Source of the DNA: an uncultured bacterium
GTDB lineage: Bacteria > Verrucomicrobiota > Kiritimatiellia > CAIKKV01 > CALHGX01
Direction: 5' to 3'
Length of the DNA stretch: 56,759 nt
Assembly: GCA_938031185.1 (NCBI GenBank)
Contig: CALHGX010000041.1
Location: forward strand, 1-56,759
The notes beneath the pieces are model-generated. The model was given only the letters and a program-made list of their open reading frames with translations, had not been told where the DNA came from and searched no databases. A program made the translations under genes and the position numbers. Shown here piece by piece: positions 8,085 to 16,536 of this stretch; positions within the stretch are counted from its first letter, which is position 1; each line of letters begins with the position of its first letter.

Positions 8085-8915
8085 TCAGTTTTTTTTTAAG
8101 CCGGCGCGGATTTCTTCCAGCGTTTCGCCGAGGGTGGTTTCCGCATCGTCGCGCAGTTCGACGCGCGTGGGCAACGCGGCGTCTGCCGCGCGCCGCAGCG
8201 GATCGGGTCCGTCCAAATGGCGGGCAATGGCCACCATGGCGATGGCGGCACGGACAGATGCGCCCTTCTTGAACTTGGGGTGGTTGCGCGTGGCGCGCGT
8301 AAGCGCGACGGCTTCGGCGGCCAGCGCGCGATCCTCGCAGCCCGTTTCGCGCAGGACGATCGCCGTCTCCTCCTCCGCGCTCTGGTAGTCCAGCGTGATG
8401 TGCTCGAAGCGGTCCTTCAGGGCCTCGGAAAGGTGACCGGTGGCGACATACTCCACCGGATTTTGGGTGGCCACCACCTGGAAGCCCTCCGCCGCGCGGA
8501 TTTCGCCCAGTTGCGGGAGAATGAGATAGCCCTCGTCCAGCGCCGGCAGCAGCACATTCTGCACCGATTCCGGCATGCGGTTGAGTTCGTTAATGAACAG
8601 CACCGCGCCCAGCCGCATGGCCTCATAGAGCGGACCGGGCAGGAACGATTCGGAGCGATAGCCCTGCTTGAGCACCAGCGGTGGATCGAACCAGCCGGTG
8701 AGCTTGCTCTCCGTGTAGCGGTCGTCGCCGTCCACGCGGATCACCCGGCGGCCCAGATGACGGCATACGGCCTGGGCCACGGTGGTCTTGCCGACGCCCA
8801 CCGGGCCCTCGAGCAGCAGGTGGCGTCCGGCCGAAAGCACGGCCCAAGCCATCGCCAGCTCGATTTCCCGGCCGACGATGCCCTGCTCAGCCTGTATTCC
8901 CCGAATAGGCGTCAC
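8085..8915 (-). CDS. MoxR-family AAA+ ATPase
   Basis: 276 residues, short but normal for MoxR. Walker A is GPVGVGKT at 37-44, Walker B is AVLFINELN at about 104-112, with the family's N-E-L-N variation of the usual D-E-x-N. A sensor segment VVATQNPVEY follows. The start is GTG at 8915, chosen because GAGGGAG lies about 6 nt upstream. The C-terminal lid carries basic helices. MoxR proteins act with VWA proteins, and one is encoded immediately downstream. Upstream is the SNF2 helicase gene (65 nt gap), which may share the transcript without sharing the function. Confidence 0.87.
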   Translation of the reverse strand: MTPIRGIQAEQGIVGREIELAMAWAVLSAGRHLLLEGPVGVGKTTVAQAVCRHLGRRVIRVDGDDRYTESKLTGWFDPPLVLKQGYRSESFLPGPLYEAMRLGAVLFINELNRMPESVQNVLLPALDEGYLILPQLGEIRAAEGFQVVATQNPVEYVATGHLSEALKDRFEHITLDYQSAEEETAIVLRETGCEDRALAAEAVALTRATRNHPKFKKGASVRAAIAMVAIARHLDGPDPLRRAADAALPTRVELRDDAETTLGETLEEIRAGLKKN

Positions 8916-8980
8916 GTCAACTCCCTCGATTGCGGCGGTTCATACGCGGATGGCGCGGGCCCGTCAAGCGCGTTCGGCCG

Positions 8981-11900
8981 TCACAGCGTGAGCAATTCCT
9001 GCACATCTTCCCACGAGAGCCGCCGCGCCATGGCGTCGCCGCCGGCCGCCAGCGTGGCGTCAATCACGGCCTGCTTTTTTCGCTGCAGGGCCAGCACCTT
9101 TTCCTCCACGGTGCCCTTGGTGATCAGCTTGACGCTGTACACGGCGCGTTTCTGGCCGATGCGATGCGCGCGATCCGTGGCCTGATCCTCGACGGCGGGA
9201 TTCCACCATGGATCGTAGTGAATCACCATGTCCGCCCCGGTCAGATTCAAGCCCGTGCCGCCGGCTTTGAGGCTGATGAGAAACAGCGGAATCGCGCGGT
9301 TGTTGTTGAATTCATGAACAACGGCCAGGCGATCCTTGGTGGCGCCGTCGAGGTAGCAATGGGCCAGATTGCGCCGGTTCATTTCTTCGCGCAGAAGCGT
9401 GAGCATGGAGACGAACTGGCTGAAAACCAGCACGCGGTGGCCGCTGTCCAGCGCTTCGTCAATGAGTTCGAAAAACAATTCCATTTTGGCCGAGGGCGCT
9501 TCGCTCCGCAGGCCGGGCCATCGCAGCAAGCCAAGATGGCAACAGACCTGGCGCAATCGCAGCAGCGTTTTGAGCGCCTCCATGCGGCAGCGCTCAAACC
9601 CCTGCCGGGCCACCAGATCCGCCAGGCGGGTGCGCGCCGAGTCCACCAGTTGCCGGTAGACCAACTGCTGGTCCGCGCTGAGCGAGCAGGCGGCCACGCG
9701 CTCGATGCGCGGAGGCAAGTCCGTGGCCACTTCCAATTTCAAGCGCCGGAGCAGGAAAGGCTGCAACTTTCGGCGAAGCCGGGCCTGGGCCGCCGGCCCC
9801 TCATCCTGGCTTTGCGCGATGGGGATTTCGTAACGCCGCCGGAACGTTTCATGGGAGCCCAAATAGCCCGGCATGAGGAAGTCCATGATGGACCACAGAT
9901 CGGAGACGCTGTTCTCGATCGGGGTGCCGGTCAGCACGAGCCGGTGATCGCCCTGAAGCTGCTTGGCCGCCATAGCGTTCTGGGTGGAGCGGTTCTTGAT
10001 GTGCTGGGCCTCATCGAGCACCACCACCGAGAAGCGATGGGGCAGATAGTGTTCCAGGTCGCGCCGCAGGAGGGCGTAGGACGTGATGACCAGATCGGCG
10101 TCGGTCAGGCGCTCCCAGTGCTGATGCCGGGCGGGTCCGCTCACCAGCCGCACCCGCAGTTGCGGGGTGAAACGCTCTGTTTCCTCCGCCCAGTTTTCCA
10201 CCAGACTGGTCGGACAAACGATCAAAGCGGGACGACCGCGCGATTCGGGGCGATGACGTTCCAGCGACAGCCAGGCGAGCGTCTGGGCGGTTTTTCCAAG
10301 CCCCATTTCGTCGGCGAGAATGCCGCAGAAGCCGTTGGCTTCGAGAAAGCGGAGCCAGGCCACGCCATCTTTCTGATACGGGCGCAGCACGCGGTCCAGC
10401 GTTTCGGGCAGCGCCGGGCGCTCCAGGGGACGCAGTCGGCCTTGTGTTTCCGCGGTTATGCGCCAGGACGGCGGCGCCTCCACGTCCACGCCGTCGAGCG
10501 CGTTGAGCGAGCTGCGGATGTAGGCCGCGTACACCGCGGGAAGTCGGAACGCGCCGGGACGCGAGCCCGGGCCGCTGGCGCAGTCCTCGAACACATCCCT
10601 CAACGCTTCAATGGCCTCGGTGTCCAACAACACGGTTCGCTCCCCGCGTGTGACGAAGGCCTCGCCTTTAAGGATGGCGCGCTGGATGTCGGCCTCGGAA
10701 AGGGATTCGCCGGTCGCGTCCTCGAAGGCGAAGCCGATTTCGAACCAGTCGGCACCGCCTCCGGACGGCGTCACGCGGACCAGCGGGGTGGCGTGGGAGA
10801 GGGTTTCCGCATACCCTGCCACCCGGCCCTCGATGTCCACGCGCCAGCCTTTTCGGCGCAGGGAGGGCAAATCGCGCGCAAGAAAATTGAGCACTTCGCG
10901 GCAGCCGACGATCGGCTCCAGTTGGTCGCCCATTTCGCCCTTGAAGCCATGCCGCGCCAGTTCACGCAGCGCCTGGCGCTCCGCCTCCAGGTTGCGAACG
11001 GCATAACGCAGGATGTCCTCCGGGTCCGGAATGGCGAAATGACCGGCCGGATCGGGTTTGCCCGCGATGAGCCGAATGCCGTTGTATTCCGCATGGAGCG
11101 TGGCCGCCAGCGAAGCGGGGCTTCCGCGCACCGCCAGGCGGAAGCGCGGCGTGCCGGGTTCAATGGTGAAGAGCCCGGGCGTGACGTCGGTTTCGATTCG
11201 TATGAAGCGGGCCAGCACCGGCATTTCGGTTTGCACGAAGCGCGGGATCGCGCTTCGGCGGATGATGACCGGTTCGCGATACACGGACTGCAGCAGCTCC
11301 GGCAGCACCCGTTCCAGCGGCCAAAACCCGCCGCCGCCAAACACCCAGCCCCGATGGCCGCTGACGAGGTACAGCGGCGACTCTTCCGGCGCCGCAAAGG
11401 GCACTTCCGTGTGGACCATCAGCGCCAGCTCGCCGGTTTCCGGATTCAGCTTCATGCGAAGGTATGACGGGAGCGGCGTGCAGTTGACGGTCAGTTGCAC
11501 GCCGCCGTCTTCCGCCAGCGCCCGCCCGCGGAACAAGTCCAGGAGGGAAACGAAGTCGGCGTAAGACGCTTCAAATGTGCCGGCCGCCGGGCCGCCGCAG
11601 ATGTCCTCCACTACAAACAGGACCGCTTCGTCATGTTCGGTCAACGCGACGACAGTTCCGGCGGGCAGTTCCGGAGGACAAACACGGCGGCCCTGGAGCG
11701 CCAACGCGCACTCGCATGGAATCCGGCGTCCAGCCATGACGGCCATGCGCCAGTCGCTTTTCAGAGTCAAGACCACCTCGGCGGGGACGGCGCCGGGCGT
11801 TCCCGGCTTCGCGCGCTGCACATAGTCGGTCTCGCGGGTGTTTGCCAGGCGCGCGGCGCGGCGCGCTTCCGCTTGGCGGGCGGCGTCCGCGCCAGGATTG

Positions 11901-12190
11901 CGCGCCCGCCGCAGCAGTTCGAGGCAGAGCGCCACGACGTGGGCGCAGATGATGCCGCGCTCCTGATTGTCGCGGCATGGACAGTGGCTCTCCGCCGATC
12001 CGTCCGGCCGCACGCGCACGAGGCATTTGAGCGGGCGGTTACTCCACAAGACCGTGCCGCTCACCCACGGCGGTTCGTAGCCGGCCTCCTGCACCAGACC
12101 GCGGCGCACCAAGGCTTCACCGTCGCGAAACACCACCGGCCCGGCCCAATCAATCAGCGTCTTCTGGGTAAAGGGATATCGAATGGCCAT
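8981..12190 (-). CDS. SWIM-zinc-finger SNF2 helicase
   Basis: 1069 residues. The N-terminus carries a SWIM-type zinc finger (SHCPCRDNQERGIICAHVVA, about residues 70-90). The C-terminal half is a complete SNF2/RapA-like ATPase with DEMGLGKTAQT (motif I, near 627), VVLDEAQHIK (motif II, near 724), LTGTPIEN (motif III) and a helicase C domain ending in HRIGQKRAVYSVKL (near 1010). Such proteins translocate on double-stranded DNA and remodel nucleoprotein complexes. The SWIM domain likely contacts DNA or protein. I start at ATG 12190, which gives MAIRYPFTQ and leaves 4 nt to the prmA stop; upstream in-frame codons would overlap prmA. Long open frames on the opposite strand here are shadows. Confidence 0.9.
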   Translation of the reverse strand: MAIRYPFTQKTLIDWAGPVVFRDGEALVRRGLVQEAGYEPPWVSGTVLWSNRPLKCLVRVRPDGSAESHCPCRDNQERGIICAHVVALCLELLRRARNPGADAARQAEARRAARLANTRETDYVQRAKPGTPGAVPAEVVLTLKSDWRMAVMAGRRIPCECALALQGRRVCPPELPAGTVVALTEHDEAVLFVVEDICGGPAAGTFEASYADFVSLLDLFRGRALAEDGGVQLTVNCTPLPSYLRMKLNPETGELALMVHTEVPFAAPEESPLYLVSGHRGWVFGGGGFWPLERVLPELLQSVYREPVIIRRSAIPRFVQTEMPVLARFIRIETDVTPGLFTIEPGTPRFRLAVRGSPASLAATLHAEYNGIRLIAGKPDPAGHFAIPDPEDILRYAVRNLEAERQALRELARHGFKGEMGDQLEPIVGCREVLNFLARDLPSLRRKGWRVDIEGRVAGYAETLSHATPLVRVTPSGGGADWFEIGFAFEDATGESLSEADIQRAILKGEAFVTRGERTVLLDTEAIEALRDVFEDCASGPGSRPGAFRLPAVYAAYIRSSLNALDGVDVEAPPSWRITAETQGRLRPLERPALPETLDRVLRPYQKDGVAWLRFLEANGFCGILADEMGLGKTAQTLAWLSLERHRPESRGRPALIVCPTSLVENWAEETERFTPQLRVRLVSGPARHQHWERLTDADLVITSYALLRRDLEHYLPHRFSVVVLDEAQHIKNRSTQNAMAAKQLQGDHRLVLTGTPIENSVSDLWSIMDFLMPGYLGSHETFRRRYEIPIAQSQDEGPAAQARLRRKLQPFLLRRLKLEVATDLPPRIERVAACSLSADQQLVYRQLVDSARTRLADLVARQGFERCRMEALKTLLRLRQVCCHLGLLRWPGLRSEAPSAKMELFFELIDEALDSGHRVLVFSQFVSMLTLLREEMNRRNLAHCYLDGATKDRLAVVHEFNNNRAIPLFLISLKAGGTGLNLTGADMVIHYDPWWNPAVEDQATDRAHRIGQKRAVYSVKLITKGTVEEKVLALQRKKQAVIDATLAAGGDAMARRLSWEDVQELLTL

Positions 12191-12194
12191 GAGC

Positions 12195-13064
12195 TCATTC
12201 CCGTTGAAGGCAACCGGTGATCCATTCGCCTTCGTCAATTCGGCGGCTTTCCGAAAAACCCCGCGCCGCATAGGCGCGGAGGATATCGTCGTATTGGGCG
12301 CGCAGAATGCCGGAGACAATCAGCCGGTTGCGAGGTGCCCCGGCCGCCGCCGCCAGGGTGTCGGCGTATGCGATCAAGGTGTCGGCCAGCAGATTGGCGG
12401 CCACCACCTCGAAGGACCGACATAGCGGCCAATCCGCCAAATCCGCAACCGCCAGTCGAACGCGATCCGCCACGTTGTTTTTCCAGGCGTTCTCCGCCGC
12501 AATCGCCGCGGCCGCGGGGTCGTGATCCATCGCCACGACCGGAGCGAAGCCCAGTCGGGCGGCCGCAATGGCCAGCAGCCCCGAGCCACACCCCACATCC
12601 AGAAAAGAGCGCGGCGAGCCTTCCGAAGCCGCTTCCTCGATGAGTTTCAGGCAGGCCCGCGTGGTCGGATGTTGGCCTGTTCCGAAGCTCATACCCGGAT
12701 CGAGCACCACTACGCATTCGCCGGCCGCGGGCTCGTAGCGCGCCCAGGATGGGGCGACGACCAAACGGGAAGAAATCCGCTCGACGCGAAAAAAACGCTT
12801 CCAGTGTTCGTTCCAGTCCACCGGTGGAACGGCTTCGACGAAAACGCGGGACGAAGCGGAGAGGAGGCCTGTGGTTTGCAGTTCCCGCGCGAACTCTGCG
12901 GCCATCTCCGGTGTGCCGCAATAGTGTTCCACGCGCGCGGTGTCGCTGTCTTCGTCGCGCCAGAAGACGGTTTCCGGATCCTCCGCAAACGGCAGGTTTC
13001 CCAACCGTTCGGCGGTGACCCGGTCGGTTTCAATACGCACACGATGGAATTCTGAAGCACTCAT
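12195..13064 (-). CDS. prmA: Ribosomal protein L11 methyltransferase
   Basis: 289 residues, the usual PrmA length. PrmA trimethylates ribosomal protein L11 with S-adenosylmethionine. The family-specific block DPGMSFGTGQHPTT lies at 122-135. The class I methyltransferase glycine motif FLDVGCGSGLLAI is at about 154-166, followed by the acidic VAMDHDPAA strand and an ANLLADTLI motif IV. The substrate-recognition N-terminal domain is present. I start at ATG 13064 (MSASEFHRV) rather than further upstream, where the sequence is not family-like. It lies 46 nt behind rnhC and 4 nt before the helicase gene. Confidence 0.9.
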   Translation of the reverse strand: MSASEFHRVRIETDRVTAERLGNLPFAEDPETVFWRDEDSDTARVEHYCGTPEMAAEFARELQTTGLLSASSRVFVEAVPPVDWNEHWKRFFRVERISSRLVVAPSWARYEPAAGECVVVLDPGMSFGTGQHPTTRACLKLIEEAASEGSPRSFLDVGCGSGLLAIAAARLGFAPVVAMDHDPAAAAIAAENAWKNNVADRVRLAVADLADWPLCRSFEVVAANLLADTLIAYADTLAAAAGAPRNRLIVSGILRAQYDDILRAYAARGFSESRRIDEGEWITGCLQRE

Positions 13065-13110
13065 CCAGGGACTTGGCTCATGCCTGACCGCGCCACTGGA
13101 ATGCTGTGAC

Positions 13111-14109
13111 TCAAGCCTTCGCTGACCGGCCGAACGGGCGGCGGGGGCGGGATGTGGCGGCCCCGTCCGGCCCAAGGCTATTTCGGTCCAGTCCCGCGGC
13201 GGCCAGCACATCGTCCGTGGTGCGGAAATGGCATTTGGCGGTTTGCAGCAGCGTCTCGGGACCATGAGCCTGGATCAGTCGTCCCGCGGCTTCCTTTACG
13301 GCGTCCGCGGCGCCTTTCGGGAAGGGAACCGCGAATTGCTGCTCCATTTTTTTCAGGGCGGTAAGGAAGGCGGCTCGCGCCAGCACGGAGGCGGCGGCGA
13401 CGGCGGGATCGGACTCCGCGTGCGGGCGCTGAACGAGTTCGATCTTCCGGCCGCGCTGCATCAGCGCGCGTTCCACCTGCTTCTTGTTGCCGAACTGATC
13501 GGAAATCACCCGCGGGCAGGAAGGAAGCTTCTCCAACAGGTTTTCGATGGCACGGGCGTGTCCCCAGGCCAGGAGCGTGTTGACGCTGCGCATCCGGGCG
13601 TAGAGCTGATTGTAACGGGCCGGACCGATGAGCACGATGCTGTAACGCACGCCTAGCAGCTTGCGCAGGTCGCGTGCCATGGCCAGCGCCACGTCGTCAC
13701 TTTGGATTCGCTTGCTGTCTCGGACGTTCAGTTCCTTCATGCGAGGCAGCAGCGTGTGGTCCACGTAAGCGCAGGCTACCACGAGCGGCCCAAAGAAATC
13801 CCCCTTGCCGCTCTCGTCCACGCCCATGTGCGGCTGAGCACGTGCGGGATCCAAGACCTCTTCGTAGCCCAGTTGGGCTTCCTTGAGAATGAGCGGTTCC
13901 AACACAAATGACACGAAATCGGCGGCGCCGCGCCCCTGTACCAGGCATTTCCCCGTCTTGTACAGCGCGATGCGGCAATCGGTGCCATCGGCGGCGATTT
14001 GGGTGTGCTCGACGAGGACCGGACGATAATGGCCTTCCCGGAGCAGTTGGATCAACGCCTCCTGCTGAGCGGGGTTCAGGGCAAAGGTGAACGAGTTTTG
14101 CGCATTCAT
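13111..14109 (-). CDS. rnhC: Ribonuclease HIII
   Basis: 332 residues. RNase HIII cleaves the RNA strand of RNA-DNA hybrids. The diagnostic GVDESGKGDFFGPL block (residues 96-109) carries the DE pair of the active site. Further acidic residues occur in NVRDSKRI and ISDQFGNKKQVE. The N-terminal TBP-like substrate-binding domain typical of HIII, and absent from HII, occupies residues 1-90. ATG 14109 is used; the codon before it is TTG. The last about 25 residues are a basic low-complexity tail. First gene of the leftward run rnhC-prmA-helicase-MoxR-VWA. Confidence 0.9.
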   Translation of the reverse strand: MNAQNSFTFALNPAQQEALIQLLREGHYRPVLVEHTQIAADGTDCRIALYKTGKCLVQGRGAADFVSFVLEPLILKEAQLGYEEVLDPARAQPHMGVDESGKGDFFGPLVVACAYVDHTLLPRMKELNVRDSKRIQSDDVALAMARDLRKLLGVRYSIVLIGPARYNQLYARMRSVNTLLAWGHARAIENLLEKLPSCPRVISDQFGNKKQVERALMQRGRKIELVQRPHAESDPAVAAASVLARAAFLTALKKMEQQFAVPFPKGAADAVKEAAGRLIQAHGPETLLQTAKCHFRTTDDVLAAAGLDRNSLGPDGAATSRPRRPFGRSAKA

Positions 14110-14192
14110 CAAACGCTCGCTTATATCACAACGCCCCTATTCGCGTCGAGGCCATACTTGCCGGGGGCGCTTGTGTGGACGCTTCTTTGAGA

Positions 14193-14222
14193 TTGACGCG
14201 GATGGGGCGGATGGCGCATGAT
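14193..14222 (+). promoter_or_regulatory. Possible sigma70-type promoter for the peptide gene
   Basis: TTGACG at 14193-14198 matches the -35 box in five of six positions. CATGAT at 14217-14222 matches the -10 box in four of six with an 18-nt spacer. A transcript starting near 14229 would have a leader of about 27 nt containing the GAGGAAGAGAGG ribosome binding site. The match is modest in GC-rich DNA. Confidence 0.35.
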
Positions 14223-14255
14223 GTCGTCGGAAATTCGAGGAAGAGAGGTGCGGGC

Positions 14256-14447
14256 ATGAAAAGCTGGAGCAGGCCGGCATTGGTGGTGCTCGGCCGCGGT
14301 GGGCCGGAGGAAATGGTCCTGACGGTGTGCAAGAGCGTTCACGGCGCGCAGACCGGCCCGGTCGGTGGACAGAACAAGTGCGACACCCGCGGGCAGGGGA
14401 ACGATTCCTGCGGCGGTTGCCAGGCGCAGCCGGGCAAGGGGAGCTAA
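14256..14447 (+). CDS. Small Cys/Gly-rich peptide, putative exported or RiPP-like precursor
   Basis: 63 residues with a strong ribosome binding site (GAGGAAGAGAGG, 14237-14248). The N-terminal half is an amphipathic, leader-like segment with W4, P7, a hydrophobic LVVL, R14 and the turn GGPEEMVL at 15-22, then TVCK. The C-terminal half is almost only Gly, Gln, Asn, Ser and Pro with cysteines at 42, 52 and 55; with C25 there are four. I have seen small proteins of the pattern W-x-x-P-x-L-x-V-L-x-R-x-x-PEE-x-VL-x-x-CK in other uncultivated bacteria, but this is memory and not a search. A terminator follows immediately and then an ABC exporter gene in the same direction. This layout is common for abundantly made secreted peptides. 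No modifying enzyme is adjacent. Confidence 0.7.
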   Translation: MKSWSRPALVVLGRGGPEEMVLTVCKSVHGAQTGPVGGQNKCDTRGQGNDSCGGCQAQPGKGS

Positions 14448-14485
14448 TCGTCGCTCCCCTGATCGGACAGACAACCTGGTGGCGA

Positions 14486-14531
14486 GAAGGCGGCGGTTCG
14501 GCCTGTTGAGGCAGGCTCGCCGCCTTTTCTC
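14486..14531 (+). terminator. Intrinsic terminator between peptide gene and ABC gene
   Basis: AAGGCGGCG (14487-14495) pairs perfectly with CGCCGCCTT (14518-14526). The loop contains a second stem, GCCTG with CAGGC. The stem runs into TTTTCTCTGTT. It would end most transcripts of the peptide gene and let a minority read into the exporter gene 13 nt further on, giving peptide in excess over transporter. Confidence 0.78.
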
Positions 14532-14543
14532 TGTTCGGCAAAC

Positions 14544-16358
14544 ATGACAAGTTTTCTTGCCATCGAGCGGCTGCGCAGCCTGCGAAGCCTGGCGCTGGCG
14601 GTGCGGCTGGTGTGGGGAAGCGGACGTATTCGCACCTTGGCGGTAGGGCTGTTGGCTGTCCTGCAAGGGGTCTTGCCGCTGGCGACGCTCTGGCTAACCA
14701 AGCGGATCGTGGATGAAGCGGCCGGGCTGGCATCCGGTCACGCCGCGAGCGTTTCGGCCTTTCCGCTTTTGGGCGTCATTGGCGCATTGACGGCGGTGGG
14801 ATTGGCGGGCGCGCTGCTGCAGGCGGCGTCACGATGGGCGTCGGAGGCGCAGTCGCAAGCCGTGGCCGATGTAGTGCTTGATCGGCTGCACGAGCAGTCG
14901 GCGCGGCTGGATCTGGCGTACTACGAGAGCGCCGAGTATTTCGACACGCTCCACCTGGCGCAACTGGAGGCGCCGCACCGGCCGGATGCGATTGTGCAGG
15001 GGCTCTTCCAGTTGGGCCAGGCGCTCGTGGCGCTGGTGGCGATTGCCGCGCTGCTGGTGGCGAGAAACGTCTGGATCGCCGCAGCGCTCTTCGCGGCGTC
15101 GGCGCCAGCGCTGTGGCTCCGGGTGCGGCAGGCGGACCGACAGTATCGCTGGCGTCGCGATCATGCGGAGAACGAGCGAAGAACGCATTACTACAACTGG
15201 CTGCTCACGGGCGAGGCGCACGCCAAAGAACTGCGGTTGTTCGACTTGAGCGCGTTGTTGCGAACACGCTTCAACGCATTGCGGCAGCGGCTGCGGCAGG
15301 GGCGGCTGCGGCTGGCGGGCCGCATGGCGGCGGAGGAGTTCGCGGCGCAGGCGCTGGCGGCGGCGGCGTTGTTTGCGGCGCTGGTCTGGGTGACCGGCCT
15401 GGTGGCGGGCGGACGGCTGACGCTTGGCGACCTTGTCATGTATTTCGCGGCCTTTCAGCGCGGCCAGGGGTTGGTGAGGGAGGCGCTGGGCAGTCTGGGC
15501 GCGTTGTACGAGAACAGCGTGTTTCTTCGGCACTTCGAAAAGTTCCTTTCATTGCAACCCTCCGTGGTCATCAGGGAGCCGTTGCGCCCCGCCCCTAATC
15601 CGGCCTCCGTGGCGGTTGAAATGGAGCAGGTGACCTTCGGTTATCCGGGCACGGCGGCGCCCGTGCTTCGGGACCTGAGCTTTCGCATCGAACCCGGAGA
15701 ACATGTGGCGCTGGTGGGCGCCAACGGCTCCGGCAAAACCACCATCGTGAAGCTTCTGACCCGCCTCTACGATCCGACGGCGGGCGGCGTGCTGGCGGGC
15801 GGGTGCGACTTGCGCCACGTGCGGCCGGCGGACTGGCGGCGGCAGGTGGCGGTGCTGTTCCAGGACTATGCGCGTTATCAGTTGACGGCCCGGGACAACA
15901 TCTGGTTCGGCGACATTCGGCGGCCTCCGGAAGATGCCCGCGTGGCTGCCGCCGCGGCGGAATCGGGCGCAGACGCGGTGATTCGCGCCCTGCCGAACGG
16001 CTTTGAAACCGTGCTGGGCCGCTGGTTCGAAGGCGGCCGCGAGCTGAGTCTCGGCGAATGGCAGGCCGTGGCGCTGGCGCGCGCGTTTCTGCGGGATGCG
16101 CCCTTTCTGATTCTCGACGAGCCCACCAGCGCGCTCGATCCGGAGGTGGAATACCGGCTCCTGCAACGGATTCATGAACTGGGACGCGGCAGGACCATGC
16201 TGATCATCAGCCATCGGATGGCCACCGCGCGGATGGCCGATCGTGTGCTGGTGCTGGCGGAGGGACGGATTGTCGAAGACGGGCCGCATGATGTGCTGGC
16301 GCGGGCGGGGGGGCTCTATGCGCAGTTCTTCGAACGGCAGGCTTCACGCTATCGGTAA
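14544..16358 (+). CDS. ABC exporter (permease-ATPase fusion)
   Basis: 604 residues in the half-transporter layout. The N-terminal 330 residues contain about six hydrophobic segments (for example LAVGLLAVLQGVLPLATLWL and ALVALVAIAALLVARNVWIA). The C-terminal ATPase has Walker A GANGSGKTT near 392, Q-loop VLFQDYARY and Walker B FLILDEPTSALDP near 520. The switch histidine is in ISHRMATA. The signature is LSLGEWQ, a variant of LSGGQ seen in several exporter subfamilies. There is no N-terminal C39 peptidase domain, so a leader on the upstream 63-residue peptide would have to be removed by another enzyme or retained. No clear ribosome binding site precedes ATG 14544, consistent with low expression. 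Peptide export is inferred from position; lipid or drug export is possible. Confidence 0.85.
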   Translation: MTSFLAIERLRSLRSLALAVRLVWGSGRIRTLAVGLLAVLQGVLPLATLWLTKRIVDEAAGLASGHAASVSAFPLLGVIGALTAVGLAGALLQAASRWASEAQSQAVADVVLDRLHEQSARLDLAYYESAEYFDTLHLAQLEAPHRPDAIVQGLFQLGQALVALVAIAALLVARNVWIAAALFAASAPALWLRVRQADRQYRWRRDHAENERRTHYYNWLLTGEAHAKELRLFDLSALLRTRFNALRQRLRQGRLRLAGRMAAEEFAAQALAAAALFAALVWVTGLVAGGRLTLGDLVMYFAAFQRGQGLVREALGSLGALYENSVFLRHFEKFLSLQPSVVIREPLRPAPNPASVAVEMEQVTFGYPGTAAPVLRDLSFRIEPGEHVALVGANGSGKTTIVKLLTRLYDPTAGGVLAGGCDLRHVRPADWRRQVAVLFQDYARYQLTARDNIWFGDIRRPPEDARVAAAAAESGADAVIRALPNGFETVLGRWFEGGRELSLGEWQAVALARAFLRDAPFLILDEPTSALDPEVEYRLLQRIHELGRGRTMLIISHRMATARMADRVLVLAEGRIVEDGPHDVLARAGGLYAQFFERQASRYR

Positions 16359-16370
16359 GACGCAACGTGA

Positions 16371-16386
16371 GCCTTGCAGACAAGGC
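16371..16386 (+). terminator. Short hairpin after the ABC exporter gene
   Basis: GCCTTG (16371-16376) and CAAGGC (16381-16386) form a perfect 6-bp stem with a CAGA loop, 12 nt after the exporter stop codon. The following bases (GTTCCTGCG) are only weakly T-rich, so termination is possible but not certain. Confidence 0.3.
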
Positions 16387-16536
16387 GTTCCTGCGCTAGT
16401 ACTACGCCCCGGAAACCGGCATTCGTCCCCGGACAATTGAAAGACGGAGAGGCAAGTCATTGCGAACAACCGCTTCATTCCGGTCTTTCGCGATCAAGCG
16501 CCGGCGTGAGCCCCGAGGATCGAGCGATCGTTTTCG

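Noticed and set aside
8930..11467. 845-codon open frame on the plus strand
   Set aside because: It is antisense to the SNF2 helicase gene, has no family features, and long antisense frames are expected in GC-rich DNA.
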